From: Sphingobium aromaticiconvertens
GTDB taxonomy: Bacteria > Pseudomonadota > Alphaproteobacteria > Sphingomonadales > Sphingomonadaceae
Assembly: GCF_037154075.1 (NCBI RefSeq)
Contig: NZ_JBANRJ010000001.1
Coordinates: 3,405,501-3,469,500 of the forward strand
Length of the DNA stretch: 64,000 bases
Direction: 5' to 3'
Part shown: positions 1-10,348 of the stretch, in pieces
How positions within the stretch are numbered: the stretch's first letter is position 1
How the letters are laid out: the number at the start of each line of letters is the position of its first letter
Position numbers and translations under genes: made by a program
Notes under the pieces: generated by a model
What the model saw: the letters and a program-made list of their open reading frames with translations, nothing else
Told to the model about the DNA's origin: nothing
The model's database searches: none

Positions 1-967
1 TGTCACCGATCATCTGAACCGCAGCCGAAGGAACCGCGACTGTGCGGTTTGTACCGGCAGGGACGAGGATCGAGGCTGTCACAGTTTCACCGATGCGCCA
101 TTGCTCCTTGCCATTGTCGATCGTGGCAATGACCGGGACAAGCCGCGTCGTTTCATCGAGTATGGGCGACACGAAGGAGACGCGCGCTTCCTGGCGGCGA
201 TCCCCTGCAACGACCTCCACCCGTGCGCCAGGGCGCACCCGGCCGGCATCGGCAGGGAGCAGCGAGGTAGTGATGCTGACCCGCGACAGATTGGCGACGC
301 GGAACAGTTCGGCATCGGCGGACACTTGCTGGCCCAAAATTGCCGAGCGGGCGATCACCTGACCGCTAATCGGCGATCGCACGGTGATGCGGTTAAGAGC
401 GCCCCCGCCCCCGCCGGTCGCAGACAATTGTTGTTGGGCGAGACGCAGAGCGATGGTTGCTTCGGTCGCCGCCGTCCGCGCCGCGACGAGGTCCTGTTCC
501 GGCGAGACACGCTCTGCAAAAAGGCGCTGTTCACGGCGCAGGTTCGATTGCGCGAGCGCCGCACGCGCGCGGGCCGCTTCTATCTCGGCCTTGAGCGACG
601 CCGCCTCCCGGCTCTCCACTATCGCAACTGTGTCGCCACGGCGGACCGATTGGCCAAGGTTGCGGGTCAACGCAACCAGCCGTCCGCCGATCGAGGCCGA
701 CACCACCTGAACGCCTTCGGGGTCGCCCTCGATCGTCGCCGGTATCTCAATGGCGCCTGCCGCACCGCCAACCGTTGGCCGTGTCACTTCAATACCGGCA
801 TCAGCGATCTGCTGCGTCGACAATGTTACAGCATTGGCATCGTCCGCATGTTCGCCGGTCTCATCGGCAGCATGTTTTTCTTCGCCGGAGCCTGTCGGAT
901 TGCCGCAATTTACAAGCGCCGCGGCCAGCAACATCGGCGCGCAGCCCCTTAAGAACATCCTGTTCAT
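1..967 (-). CDS. czcB: RND efflux periplasmic adaptor, CzcB/CusB type (3' end cut by window edge)
   Basis: This is the membrane-fusion (adaptor) subunit of a heavy-metal RND efflux system, joining an inner-membrane CzcA-type pump to the outer-membrane factor. About 322 residues are visible; the C-terminus lies beyond base 1. A lipoprotein-like signal ends at Cys21 (ALVNC, an imperfect lipobox). It is followed by a biotinyl-lipoyl half (GRLVALTRNLGQSVRRGD), an Ala/Glu/Arg-rich coiled-coil hairpin, and the second lipoyl half (ITVRSPISGQV). The ATG at 967 overlaps the stop of the upstream outer-membrane gene as ATGA, so the two are translationally coupled. The pump gene is expected next, outside the window. 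The exact metal cannot be read from this sequence. Confidence 0.85.
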   Translation of the reverse strand, partial: MNRMFLRGCAPMLLAAALVNCGNPTGSGEEKHAADETGEHADDANAVTLSTQQIADAGIEVTRPTVGGAAGAIEIPATIEGDPEGVQVVSASIGGRLVALTRNLGQSVRRGDTVAIVESREAASLKAEIEAARARAALAQSNLRREQRLFAERVSPEQDLVAARTAATEATIALRLAQQQLSATGGGGGALNRITVRSPISGQVIARSAILGQQVSADAELFRVANLSRVSITTSLLPADAGRVRPGARVEVVAGDRRQEARVSFVSPILDETTRLVPVIATIDNGKEQWRIGETVTASILVPAGTNRTVAVPSAAVQMIGD

Positions 968-2223
968 TGATCGCCTTCCTTGCTGTACGCCGACGTTGTC
1001 AGGCGGTCGAGGCGCGCCTGTGCGTCATGATAAGTGGCGAGCGCATCGATCGCGGCCGCTCTGGTTTCTGCAAGGGTGCGCTCGGCATCGAGCAAATCGA
1101 GCTGGCCGAATTTCCCTTCGCGATAGCCGATACGGGCAATGCGCGCCGCTTCGGTCGCCGCCGCAAGCGCAGGGCCTGATGCATTGCGGGCTGTCGTTGC
1201 GGCGTTGGCGACCTCTGCGCGGGCCGACGCTATGGACCGTTCCGCGTCAAGCAATGCCATCCGGCGTAGCGCATCGGCCTGATCCCGCTGTGCCGATGAA
1301 ACATCCACAGCCGCCCTGCCCGCGTTGAAGATGGTGAGTGGGACCGACACGCCGAAGACGGCGGCGACATCATTTGTCTGCTCAAGGCGGCGGGCGCTGG
1401 CGCTGACCGTCAGGTCGGGGATGCGCTGGCTCCGGCCCAACCGGACCCGAGCTTCCGCCACAGACACATCCGCCTGCGCGGCCGCGGCCGCCAATGTCGA
1501 ACCCGATGCGACAGGCCGGTCAGAACCGACCATATCGATCTGGTCGAACCACGCCAGATCAAGAGCGCCAACAGATCCGCCTATCAGCAGACCCAGATTT
1601 GCAGTCGTGACAGAAGCCGTCCGTTCTGCGCGTTCCACTGACCCTTCTGCGGCGATCCGGGCTACGTCTGCACGCTGCTCTTCGAGCGGCGATGCCCGGC
1701 CAGACGCCACACGAACGCGGGCGCCACGAAGAACCTCGACGGCGATCCGGGCCTGATCCCTTGCGACCTCCAGCCGGCGCTGGGCTGCCGCCGCTTCATT
1801 ATAGGCTTGGGTAACACGCAACCGCATGTCAGCGCGGGCGACCTCTGCCTCCAATCCTGCGCGATCGAGCTGGGCATTGGCAACGGCAACGCGGGCGTCG
1901 CGCTTTCCGCCCAGTTCCAGTGGAAGCGATAAGCCCGCGGTGGTCTCCGAAGACCGCATCCCCTGATAGATTCCGGTGCCCGCGACATTCTCGGTCTGGA
2001 CGTCGATCGACGGATTGGGACGAAGGCCAGCGACGCGCCGCTGCGCCTCCGCAGCGCGTATGTTCGCGGCTGCCGCCTCCTGCGCGATGGACGAAACACC
2101 AGCGCGGACCAGCGCGTCAGCAAGCGTGAATGTGGGTCCGGCCGCGACGGGCGGGCTGGTCTGGGCCTGTAGCGACGATGCGCAGATCCCGGCGGCCACA
2201 GCGGCCGCGATGATGCGATGCAT
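964..2223 (-). CDS. czcC: TolC-family outer-membrane factor of heavy-metal efflux (CzcC-like)
   Basis: This is the outer-membrane channel of the tripartite metal exporter. The 419 residues start with a cleavable signal peptide (about residues 1-21, ending LQAQ). Two OEP repeats follow, rich in Ala, Arg and Glu, with the heptad-like helices typical of the periplasmic barrel (e.g. AQRRVAGLRPNPSID near residue 60 and IGYREGKFGQLDLLDAERTL near the C-terminus). The GxxGxLDLLDA-type motif is characteristic of the CzcC/CusC branch. The start ATG has AGGAG seven bases upstream. The gene follows the small His-rich gene by 54 bases and overlaps the adaptor gene by four, indicating one operon. Confidence 0.88.
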   Translation of the reverse strand: MHRIIAAAVAAGICASSLQAQTSPPVAAGPTFTLADALVRAGVSSIAQEAAAANIRAAEAQRRVAGLRPNPSIDVQTENVAGTGIYQGMRSSETTAGLSLPLELGGKRDARVAVANAQLDRAGLEAEVARADMRLRVTQAYNEAAAAQRRLEVARDQARIAVEVLRGARVRVASGRASPLEEQRADVARIAAEGSVERAERTASVTTANLGLLIGGSVGALDLAWFDQIDMVGSDRPVASGSTLAAAAAQADVSVAEARVRLGRSQRIPDLTVSASARRLEQTNDVAAVFGVSVPLTIFNAGRAAVDVSSAQRDQADALRRMALLDAERSIASARAEVANAATTARNASGPALAAATEAARIARIGYREGKFGQLDLLDAERTLAETRAAAIDALATYHDAQARLDRLTTSAYSKEGDQ

Positions 2224-2277
2224 GAAAATGCTCCTGACGTTGGGACGAAGGCGCGCGCTGGCGCACCAATCCTTACG

Positions 2278-2622
2278 TCAGGCCTGTGGAGGACGAAGCG
2301 CCGGTCCGGAATGATGCGCCGCCAAAGCATAGGACCGGCCGGCGCCAAAGGGAGCGGCGCCTGGAAGCGGTTGGGATATTATCTTTTCGGTCGCAGCGGT
2401 GCCGACATGATGCCCATGGCATCCGGCATGATGATGCGGATAGCCCTTGTCATCATCGGCCGGAACCTGAGCACCCTCGCTGTGCGAGGATGCCTCAATC
2501 TGAGTCGTTGCGCAGCAATTCCCCAATTCGGCAGCATAGGCCGTACCCGACCAGGCGATCAGGACGAGCATCAGGCACGCGAAGATGGGCAATAGCTTGC
2601 GCATGGTGATCGCCATTATCAT
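2278..2622 (-). CDS. small exported His-rich protein leading the metal-efflux operon
   Basis: The predicted protein has 114 residues with an N-terminal hydrophobic signal (about residues 5-27, ending GTAYA). The mature part has a CC pair right after the signal and a His cluster, YPHHHAGCHGHH, that could bind a soft or borderline metal. I do not recognise a named family. Its position in front of czcC resembles the small periplasmic proteins (CzcI/CzcE-like) that accompany cation-efflux operons, so a metal sensor or chaperone role is inferred. The ATG at 2622 (alternative 2616) sits downstream of AAAAAGGCGG; a much longer in-frame extension exists but would hide the signal peptide. The tail (PGAAPFGAGRSYALAAHHSGPALRPPQA) is low complexity. 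Confidence 0.6.
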   Translation of the reverse strand: MIMAITMRKLLPIFACLMLVLIAWSGTAYAAELGNCCATTQIEASSHSEGAQVPADDDKGYPHHHAGCHGHHVGTAATEKIISQPLPGAAPFGAGRSYALAAHHSGPALRPPQA

Positions 2623-2669
2623 GCGGCCGCCTTTTTGTAACCCTCCCGATGTCAGCGGTTTCGTTCGGC

Positions 2670-3914
2670 CTATCCCCGCGATCGCGCATAGGCCGGGCGC
2701 GGCAGGGTGGCCAGCGCCAGGCCGCTCAAGATCATGAAACCAATCGTCAGCCACAGGAATGGCTCATAGCCGCCGAATAGATCAAAGACGGCGGACGCGG
2801 CCAATGGCCCGGTCGCCGTGCCGATCGACAGGGCGGAAAGAAGCCCCCCATAGAGGGCGCCAAAGGATTTGAGGCCGAAATGCTGGGTCGTCAGATACAC
2901 GATCACGTCCACCTCAGCCCCCATCGTCAGCCCGATCAACGCGGCCGCGACCACCTGCCCCGCCAAGCTGTCCCCCGCCATCAGCAGGCACGCGCAACCG
3001 ATCGCGGGCAACAGAAACACCGTGGCCCCCACCAGCGACCCGCGCAATCGGTCGAGCAGCAACCCCGTGCCCAATCGTCCGGCAATCGAAAAGAGACCAA
3101 CCAGCGCTGCGATACCCGCAGCCTTCAGGGGATCGGCACCCCGGTAGGTCAGGATGGGCACGAAATGCACCACCAGCGCGATGATGGTGAAGGTGAAGAG
3201 AAGGCTGGCCAGCAATAGCCGGGCATAGACGGATGACACCAGTCCCTCGCCGATGGACGCCCCGGCCAGTGCGGGCCTTTCCGCCCGGCTGACGGCTGCG
3301 ATCTTGCCGTTCCGGTCATGGGCGCCCCGAAAAAACAGGAATATCGTCGGGAACGCGATCACGCCCCATATTCCCGCCTGAATGACCGCCGCCGTCTGCC
3401 AGCCATGTTTGCCGATCAGCCAGCTACCCAGCAGCGGAAAAAATGCCGCAGCGACTGACGCCCCGCACAGGGTGATGGCAAAGGCCAATCCCCGTGACGC
3501 TTCGAACCGGGTCGCGACGGCGCTGGTCCACACCGTCGCCTGCACCGGCAGGGTGGCAAGCGCCAGCAGGCCCCACAGTCCATACCATTGCATCTGGTCG
3601 CCCGACGCTGTTCCCAGCATCGCAAAGCCGCCAAGCGTCAGCAGAACACCGATCAGGGCGAACCGCCGTGGTCCCCAACGATCGACAGCCAGGCCGACGG
3701 GAATGCTGAAGACCGCCTGCACCAGCGTCGCGATGGTCAGGCCGATCGTGGTCTGCGTCCGCGACCAACCGAAGGACTGGCTGATCGGTTCGATATAGGG
3801 GCCAAGGCCATAGATATGAATGACGCTGGTCGCATAGCCCAGCGCGGCGGCAATCGGCACCATCCCGTACCGCCGCCATTCCATGCCCGCGGTGCGTTCC
3901 TCGATCGGCTCCAT
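2670..3914 (-). CDS. MFS transporter (monocarboxylate/oxalate-formate antiporter-like)
   Basis: This is an inner-membrane major facilitator of 414 residues with about 12 hydrophobic segments in two halves. The loop after the second segment reads GLAVDRWGPRRFALIG, the classical MFS D-R-x-G-x-R/K signature. The N-terminus (ALGYATSVIHIYGLGPYIEPISQSFGWSRTQ) resembles the OFA/monocarboxylate branch in which a long first loop precedes a W-S-R motif. The substrate cannot be assigned. The ATG at 3914 is preceded by AAAGGGGACGGGG and was chosen over an upstream ATG at 4019 that would add a polar extension. The gene ends 47 bases before the His-rich protein and may not share its promoter. Confidence 0.8.
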   Translation of the reverse strand: MEPIEERTAGMEWRRYGMVPIAAALGYATSVIHIYGLGPYIEPISQSFGWSRTQTTIGLTIATLVQAVFSIPVGLAVDRWGPRRFALIGVLLTLGGFAMLGTASGDQMQWYGLWGLLALATLPVQATVWTSAVATRFEASRGLAFAITLCGASVAAAFFPLLGSWLIGKHGWQTAAVIQAGIWGVIAFPTIFLFFRGAHDRNGKIAAVSRAERPALAGASIGEGLVSSVYARLLLASLLFTFTIIALVVHFVPILTYRGADPLKAAGIAALVGLFSIAGRLGTGLLLDRLRGSLVGATVFLLPAIGCACLLMAGDSLAGQVVAAALIGLTMGAEVDVIVYLTTQHFGLKSFGALYGGLLSALSIGTATGPLAASAVFDLFGGYEPFLWLTIGFMILSGLALATLPRPAYARSRG

Positions 3915-4154
3915 CCCCGTCCCCTTTGTTCTCACGCAGCTTTCTTCTGAAGCCTTAGCCAAATGAGCGCTGGGGGGAAGAGAGGGACAGGCCGCCTCCG
4001 GCTCCGCAACATGCAACATCGCCGGGGCGGCATCCTTAGCGCGTACAGGCCCGCAAATGTGGACGTAAAAGCTTTAGTGGACATTCGCCCAGCAACTTGT
4101 GAACCGAAGCACGGGGATAGCGCCGCCCGCTATTCTGGCCTAAACGCTTGGCCC

Positions 4155-5774
4155 ATGCTTCGCCTGTCCGAAATCAAGCTGCCGCTCGACCATCCGCCCG
4201 AGGCTTTGAAAGCCGCCGTCCTTGATCGCCTCGGCATCATCGCCGATGATCTGCTGTCGCTCACCATCGCCCGTCGCGCCAATGACGCACGGCGCAAGGC
4301 GGCGATCCTGATGGTCTATTCGGTCGATGTAGAGGTACGGGACGAGGCTGGGATATTGGCGCGTCTGGGCGATGGGCCGCATATCCGACCGACGCCCGAC
4401 ACCGAATATCGCTTCGTCGCCACGGCCCCCGCCACCCTGCCCGGTCCCCGCCCTGTCGTGATCGGTGCTGGTCCCTGCGGCCTTTTCGCCGGTCTCATCC
4501 TCGCGCAGATGGGCCTGCGCCCGATCATCGTCGACCGCGGCAAGGTGGTGCGCGAACGAACGAAGGACACATGGGGCCTGTGGCGCCATGCAGTTCTCGA
4601 TCCGGAATCCAACGTCCAGTTCGGCGAGGGCGGCGCGGGCACTTTTTCGGATGGCAAGCTCTACAGCCAAATCAAGGATCCCCGTTTCCTTGGTCGCAAG
4701 GTGCTGATCGAGTTCGTGAAGGCAGGCGCGCCGCCGGAAATCCTGACCGAAGCGCATCCGCATATCGGTACCTTTCGCCTTGTCACCATGGTCGAATCCA
4801 TGCGCCGCACGATCGAGAAACTAGGTGGCGAATATCGCTGGCAGCACCGCGTCGAGGATTTCGACATAGAGATCGCCGCCGACGGCACCCGCTCCATTCG
4901 CGGCTTGCATTTCCAGACCGGCGACTATCTGGAGGCGACCCATGTGGTGCTGGCTGTCGGCCATAGCGCCCGCGATACGTTCCAGACGCTCTATGATCGT
5001 GGCGTTGATATGGAGGCCAAGCCCTTCTCCATCGGCGTGCGGATTGAGCATCCGCAAAGCTGGGTCGATCGCGCGCGCTTCGGCACCTGCGCTGGCCATC
5101 CGGATCTGGGCGCGGCGGCCTACAGCCTGTCGCACCACTGCGCCAATGGCCGCACCGTCTACAGCTTCTGCATGTGTCCCGGCGGCCGCGTCGTCGCCGC
5201 CACGTCGGAGGAAGGACGCGTCGTCACCAACGGTATGAGCCAATATAGCCGCGCCGAATTCAACGCCAATTCAGGGCTGGTCGTCGGCATCGACCCGGAG
5301 CGCGACTATCCGGGCCATCCGCTTGCCGGCATCGACCTGCAACGGCGGCTGGAGGAAGCCGCCTTCATCGCGGGCGGTTCCAACTATCATGCGCCAGGGC
5401 AGCGGGTTGGCGATTTCCTTGCCGGACGTCCCTCAACCGCGTTCGGAGAGGTCACGCCCTCCTACAAGCCCGGCGTCACGCCGACTGATCTGGCGCAAGT
5501 CCTGCCTGATTTCGTCGTCGCCGCGATGCGCGAAGCCCTGCCCGCCTTTGGCCGCCAGATCGCCCATTACGACCATCCCGACGCGATGATGACGGGCGTC
5601 GAAACCCGCACATCCGCCCCAGTCCGCATCGGCAGGGGCAAGGATTTCCACAGCCTCAACACCCGCGGCCTGTTCCCCGCCGGGGAAGGCGCGGGCTATG
5701 CGGGTGGCATATTGTCGGCGGGGGTGGACGGCATCAAGGTTGCTGAGGCCGTCGCCCTCGACATGCTTGGCTAA
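4155..5774 (+). CDS. NAD(P)/FAD-dependent oxidoreductase (COG2509-type FAD-dependent dehydrogenase)
   Basis: The 539-residue protein belongs to the large uncharacterised FAD-dependent dehydrogenase family COG2509. A short N-terminal domain (about 1-90) with RRANDARRKAAI precedes the dinucleotide-binding motif VIGAGPCGLFAG near residues 102-113. A second conserved stretch, VQFGEGGAGTFSDGKLYSQIKDP, lies near residue 155. The C-terminus carries the FAD-closing motif FPAGEGAGYAGGI. The natural substrate is unknown. The ATG at 4155 gives the family N-terminus (MLRLSEIKLPLDH); an upstream in-frame ATG at 3963 adds 64 residues of shadow-like sequence and was rejected. It is divergent from the MFS gene, with about 240 bases between the two starts and no obvious operator. 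Confidence 0.8.
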   Translation: MLRLSEIKLPLDHPPEALKAAVLDRLGIIADDLLSLTIARRANDARRKAAILMVYSVDVEVRDEAGILARLGDGPHIRPTPDTEYRFVATAPATLPGPRPVVIGAGPCGLFAGLILAQMGLRPIIVDRGKVVRERTKDTWGLWRHAVLDPESNVQFGEGGAGTFSDGKLYSQIKDPRFLGRKVLIEFVKAGAPPEILTEAHPHIGTFRLVTMVESMRRTIEKLGGEYRWQHRVEDFDIEIAADGTRSIRGLHFQTGDYLEATHVVLAVGHSARDTFQTLYDRGVDMEAKPFSIGVRIEHPQSWVDRARFGTCAGHPDLGAAAYSLSHHCANGRTVYSFCMCPGGRVVAATSEEGRVVTNGMSQYSRAEFNANSGLVVGIDPERDYPGHPLAGIDLQRRLEEAAFIAGGSNYHAPGQRVGDFLAGRPSTAFGEVTPSYKPGVTPTDLAQVLPDFVVAAMREALPAFGRQIAHYDHPDAMMTGVETRTSAPVRIGRGKDFHSLNTRGLFPAGEGAGYAGGILSAGVDGIKVAEAVALDMLG

Positions 5775-5776
5775 CC

Positions 5777-7183
5777 CTATTTAAGCCCGCCGCCCATCGC
5801 CCGATACAGTTCGACCATGTTGGTCGCGCGCACCAGTCGTGTGGCGAGCAGACTCTGTTCGGCGGTGTAGAGCGCCCGCTGCGAATCCAGCGTCGTCAGG
5901 AACGGATCGATACCTGCCCGGAACCGCGCTTCCGACAGGCGATAGGCGACACGCGAAGACTCCGCGAGTGAGGTCTGCGCCTCGATCTGCTGGGTCATCG
6001 TGCCACGCCGCGCCAGCGCATCGGCAACCTCGCGGAAGCCGGTCTGCACGCTCTTTTCATAGGTCGCCAGCATCGCGTCATAAGTCGCCCGTGCATAGCG
6101 CAAATTGCCCACATTCTTGCCGAAATCGAAGATCGGCAACGTCGCCGACGGCGCGACCGACCAGGTCTCGCTCGCCGACGTGAACAGGTTGGACAGACCC
6201 ATGCTGAGCGTTCCGAACGCGGCGGTCAGCGAGATATTGGGGAAAAAGGCCGCCCGCGCCGCCCCGATATTGGCATTCGCGCTACGCAACTGATGCTCCG
6301 CCGATGCAATATCGGGACGGCGTAGCAAAACGTCAGAAGAGATGTTGGCGGGCAGATTTTCGATTGTCGCGCTGTCCTCCGGCATGGCCTCTGGCAAATC
6401 CGCAACGGCAACCGTCGTTCCGGCCAGAAGGTTCAGCGCATTCTGGTCCTGCGCCACCAGCGTTGTCGCCTGCGCAATGTCTGATCGCGCGCTGTCGTAG
6501 CTGGTCTGTGCCTGCCGCACTTCCAGTTCCGATGCGATACCCTTGTCAAAGCGCGCGCGTGTCAACGATAGCGTCTGGCCGAACGTCTTTTCCAGATCGC
6601 GCGATATGCGCAACCGTTCCTGATCCGCCGCCATCGTCAGCCAAGCACTCGCGACCTCGGCAATCAGCGCAGTCTGCGCGGCATTGCGGGTTTCGACGCT
6701 CGCGAAATATTGCTCCTGCGCCGCAGTGGTCAGGTTTCGCACCCGACCGAACAGGTCGATTTCCCAAGCGGAGATGCCGACCTGCGCTTGATAAATGTCG
6801 GTGCGACCTGAACCCGCCAGCGAAAAGGGCGAATCCTGATAGGTCGCGCCACCGCTGGCGGCCACGGCGGGCAACAGGTCGGCACGCTGCACCTTATATT
6901 GCGCCCGCGCCTGCTCGACATTGGCCAAAGCGATCCGCAGGTCGCGATTATTGGCCAGCGTCGTCTCTATCACCCGTGCCAACCGCGCATCGGTGAAAAA
7001 GTCTCGCCAGGCCGTGTCGGCAGGCACAATAGCCGCCGCATCGGCTGACCCGCTATCATAGGCCGGCCCGGTTGGACTGGCGGCAGGCACAGGCAGATCA
7101 GGGCGGACATATTTGGGCGCCATATTGCAGGCGGCCAAGGCCAGACCCAGTGCCAGGGCGCTGGCGGTGCGATACACATTCAT
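5777..7183 (-). CDS. oprM: outer-membrane factor of the RND drug pump (OprM/NodT family lipoprotein)
   Basis: This is the outer-membrane channel of a tripartite multidrug pump. The 468-residue protein has a lipoprotein signal ending LALAAC, with lipidation expected on Cys19, followed by the family start NMAPKYVRPDLPVP. Two OEP domains contain the conserved LLRRPDIASAEHQLRSANANIGAARAAFFPNISL region (split here: LLRRPDIASAEHQ, then ANIGAARAAFFPNI). The ATG at 7183 has GGAAGG nine bases upstream and begins five bases after the stop of the pump gene. An in-frame TTG at 7192 is too close to that Shine-Dalgarno to be the start. It is the last gene of the adaptor-pump-channel operon. Confidence 0.9.
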   Translation of the reverse strand: MNVYRTASALALGLALAACNMAPKYVRPDLPVPAASPTGPAYDSGSADAAAIVPADTAWRDFFTDARLARVIETTLANNRDLRIALANVEQARAQYKVQRADLLPAVAASGGATYQDSPFSLAGSGRTDIYQAQVGISAWEIDLFGRVRNLTTAAQEQYFASVETRNAAQTALIAEVASAWLTMAADQERLRISRDLEKTFGQTLSLTRARFDKGIASELEVRQAQTSYDSARSDIAQATTLVAQDQNALNLLAGTTVAVADLPEAMPEDSATIENLPANISSDVLLRRPDIASAEHQLRSANANIGAARAAFFPNISLTAAFGTLSMGLSNLFTSASETWSVAPSATLPIFDFGKNVGNLRYARATYDAMLATYEKSVQTGFREVADALARRGTMTQQIEAQTSLAESSRVAYRLSEARFRAGIDPFLTTLDSQRALYTAEQSLLATRLVRATNMVELYRAMGGGLK

Positions 7184-7188
7184 TACGT

Positions 7189-10100
7189 TCAACCTTCCTG
7201 CGGCCGGGCGTTGGGCGCGACATCATCCTGCTTCGTCTGTTCCCCATGGTGTTCGCGGAACAACCGCTTCACCACCGTGAAGAAGACAGGGACGAAGAAG
7301 ATCGCCAGCACCGTTGCCGACAACATGCCGCCAACCACAGCCCAACCAATCGCATTCTGACCGCCTGCACCCGCGCCAGTGGACAGCGCCAGCGGCAACA
7401 CGCCAAAGATGAAGGCGAAGCTGGTCATCAGGATCGGACGCAGGCGTAGCTTGCCCGCTTCCAGCGCTGCCTGAGCAGGCGCCATACCCTCTCGCATCTT
7501 CTCCTCGGCGAACTCCACGATCAGGATCGCGTTCTTTGCCGACACACCGATTGTGGTGATAAGGCCCACCTGAAGGTAAATGTCGTTGTTGAGACCGACG
7601 ATACCCGCAGCAATCACCGCACCCAAAACGCCCAGCGGTACGACCAGCATCACCGCGATCGGCACCGACCAGCTTTCGTACAGGGCCGCAAGGCACAGGA
7701 ACACAATCAGCGTCGACAGCGCGTAGAGCGCGGGCGCCTGTCCGCCAGAGGTGCGCTCTTCATAGGAAATACCGTTCCATGAGAAGCCCACGCCAGCCGG
7801 CAGCTTCGCCGCATGCTCCTCCATCGCCTTCATCGCCGTACCGCTGCTGACACCGGGCGCGGGAGCGCCCATGATCTGCATCGACGGAACGCCATTGAAG
7901 CGCTCCAGTTTCGCTGGTCCCTTCACCCATTCCGTGGTGGAGAAGGAGGAGAGAGGCGCCATGACACCGCTCTTACCCCGGACATGCAGCGCGCCGATCG
8001 ATTCAGGCGTGGTGCGGAAAGGCGCATCAGCCTGCACGAACACACGCTTCACGCGATCGCGATCAATGAAGTCGTTGACATAGGAACTGCCAAGCGCGGT
8101 GCTGAGCGTGTCGTTGATGTCCGATTGGGAGATACCAAGAGCACCCGCAGCCGCCTGATCGACAGTCAGCTTCAACTGGCTTGTGTCCTCCAGGCCATTG
8201 GGCCGCACTTGCGCCAGACGCTTGTCGGCCATCGCCATGCCCAGCAACTGGTTCCGCGCGGCGAGCAGGCCATCATGGCCCAGACCGCCCAGATCCTGCA
8301 ACTGGAAGTCAAAACCGGAGGCGTTGCCCAATTCCTGCACCGCAGGCGGCACGAACGCGATCGCCATACCCGCCGAAATTTTCTGGAAGGCAGCATTGGC
8401 CCGTTGGGCGACGGCCGACACGCTATTCTCCGTGCCCTTCCGTTCCGACCAGTCCCGCATTTTGGCAAAGGCGAGACCGACATTCTGCCCCTGCCCCACA
8501 AAGCCAAAGCCGGCGATGGTGAAGACGGCACGAACATTGGCTTTCTCATCGACGAGATAATGTTCGCGCACCTTGGCAAGCGTCCGCTCCGTCTCATCGA
8601 TCGTCGAACCAGCAGGCAGCGATACCTGGTTAATCAGACTACCCTGATCCTCTTCGGGCAGGAAGCCGCTGGGCAGACGGAGGAAGATGAACGCCATGCC
8701 GACGACAATCAGGCCATAGAGCAGCATCGTCCGCCCCCAGCGCCGCTCAATCTTTTCCACGCTGCTGCCATACCGCACGACATTCTTGTCGAAGGTGCGG
8801 TTGAACCAGCCGAAAAAACCTTTTTGCGTCGCATGGTCGTGCTTTGCGGGTTTGAGAATGGTGGCGCACAGAGCAGGCGTCAGGATCAACGCCACCAGCA
8901 CGGAAAGTATCATGGAAGAGACGATGGTAATCGAGAACTGACGGAAGATAACGCCGGTCGACCCACCAAAGAAGGCCATAGGCAGGAACACGGCGGACAG
9001 AACCAGGCCGATACCGATCAGCGCGCCACTGATTTCGTCCATCGACTTGCGGGCCGCCTCCTTGGGGCTAAGCCCCTCATCCTGAATCAATCGCTCCACA
9101 TTTTCGACCACGACGATCGCGTCATCGACCAACAGGCCGATCGCCAGCACCATGCCGAACAGGGTCAACGTGTTGATGGTGAAACCCGCCGCGTAAAGCA
9201 CCGCTAGCGACCCCAGCAACACAACCGGGACAGCGATGGTCGGAATCAACGTCGCGCGCCAGTTCTGGAGGAACAAGAACATCACGACAAAGACCAGCAG
9301 CACGGCTTCGACCAGCGTGTGGATCACCTGCTCAACCGACAGCCGCACAAAAGTCGAATTGTCGACGGGGAAATCATATTTCACCCAGACCGGGAAGTTC
9401 TTGGACAGCGTGTTTATCTGCGCCTTTACGGATTCCACGGTGTCGAGTGCATTCGCGCCCGGCGCCAGCTTGATGCCGAAACCTGCGGCTGGATGGCCGT
9501 TGAACTTGGCGCTGAAGCTGTAATTTTCCGAGCCCAGTTCGACCCGGGCAACGTCAGACAGACGTACCACGGACCCGTCGCTGTTCGAACGCAGCAATAT
9601 CTGCTGGAACTGCTCGGGCGTGCGAAGGCGCGACTGTGCCGTCACCGTGGCGTTAAGCGCCTGCCCCTCAGGTGACGGAGCGCCACCGATCTGGCCGGCC
9701 GAAACCTGCGCATTTTGGGCAACAATCGCCGCCTTGACGTCTCCGGTGGTGACCGCCAGCGTCGCCATCTTATAGGGGTCAAGCCAGATCCGCATCGCAT
9801 ATTGGGCGCCGAGCAACTGCGTATCGCCAACACCCGGCACGCGGCTCAATGGGTCCTGAAGCGTCGCAGCAACGAAATCGCCTGCATCCTGCTGATCATG
9901 GATACCATCGTCAGCATAGAGGGCCATGATCATCAGGAAGCTGGAGGTCGACTTGGTGACGCGCAGACCCTGCTGCTGCACTTCCTGCGGCAACAGCGGC
10001 GTCGCCTGGGCCAGCTTATTCTGCACCTGCACCTGTGCGATGTCGGCGTCGGTCCCCTGCTCAAAGGTCAGATTGATCGACAGATTGCCTGCGCTGTCGC

Positions 10101-10344
10101 TGGTCGAGGAGAAATAGCGCAGATTGTCGATGCCCTTGAGCTGCTGCTCAATGATCTGCGTGGTGGTGCTTTCCAGCGTCTCCGCGTTCGCGCCCGGATA
10201 GGTGGTGGAGATCGTCACCGAAGGCGGCGCAATCTCAGGAAATTGGGCGACCGGGAGCGAGCGGATAGCCAGAAGACCCGCCAGCATGATGACGACCGCG
10301 ATGACCCATGCAAAGATGGGTCGATCAATGAAATACCGTGCCAT
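7189..10344 (-). CDS. acrB: RND multidrug efflux pump, inner-membrane subunit (AcrB/MexB, HAE1 family)
   Basis: This 1051-residue protein has the usual length for HAE1 pumps, which export hydrophobic and amphiphilic compounds using the proton motive force. It opens with [21 protein letters not shown], the first membrane helix. The proton-relay aspartates are present in [17 protein letters not shown] (TM4). Large periplasmic loops lie between TM1-TM2 and TM7-TM8, and the C-terminal half repeats the pattern with [16 protein letters not shown]. The gene starts four bases after the adaptor stop and ends five bases before the channel ATG, so all three are in one transcript. No key residue appears to be missing. 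Confidence 0.95.
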   Translation of the reverse strand: MARYFIDRPIFAWVIAVVIMLAGLLAIRSLPVAQFPEIAPPSVTISTTYPGANAETLESTTTQIIEQQLKGIDNLRYFSSTSDSAGNLSINLTFEQGTDADIAQVQVQNKLAQATPLLPQEVQQQGLRVTKSTSSFLMIMALYADDGIHDQQDAGDFVAATLQDPLSRVPGVGDTQLLGAQYAMRIWLDPYKMATLAVTTGDVKAAIVAQNAQVSAGQIGGAPSPEGQALNATVTAQSRLRTPEQFQQILLRSNSDGSVVRLSDVARVELGSENYSFSAKFNGHPAAGFGIKLAPGANALDTVESVKAQINTLSKNFPVWVKYDFPVDNSTFVRLSVEQVIHTLVEAVLLVFVVMFLFLQNWRATLIPTIAVPVVLLGSLAVLYAAGFTINTLTLFGMVLAIGLLVDDAIVVVENVERLIQDEGLSPKEAARKSMDEISGALIGIGLVLSAVFLPMAFFGGSTGVIFRQFSITIVSSMILSVLVALILTPALCATILKPAKHDHATQKGFFGWFNRTFDKNVVRYGSSVEKIERRWGRTMLLYGLIVVGMAFIFLRLPSGFLPEEDQGSLINQVSLPAGSTIDETERTLAKVREHYLVDEKANVRAVFTIAGFGFVGQGQNVGLAFAKMRDWSERKGTENSVSAVAQRANAAFQKISAGMAIAFVPPAVQELGNASGFDFQLQDLGGLGHDGLLAARNQLLGMAMADKRLAQVRPNGLEDTSQLKLTVDQAAAGALGISQSDINDTLSTALGSSYVNDFIDRDRVKRVFVQADAPFRTTPESIGALHVRGKSGVMAPLSSFSTTEWVKGPAKLERFNGVPSMQIMGAPAPGVSSGTAMKAMEEHAAKLPAGVGFSWNGISYEERTSGGQAPALYALSTLIVFLCLAALYESWSVPIAVMLVVPLGVLGAVIAAGIVGLNNDIYLQVGLITTIGVSAKNAILIVEFAEEKMREGMAPAQAALEAGKLRLRPILMTSFAFIFGVLPLALSTGAGAGGQNAIGWAVVGGMLSATVLAIFFVPVFFTVVKRLFREHHGEQTKQDDVAPNARPQEG

Positions 10345-10348
10345 GCTG

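Noticed and set aside
3963..4154. Upstream extension of the FAD oxidoreductase gene
   Set aside because: The added 64 residues look non-coding and the family N-terminus begins at 4155.
7813..9207. 464-residue open frame on the plus strand
   Set aside because: Antisense to the AcrB-type pump gene.
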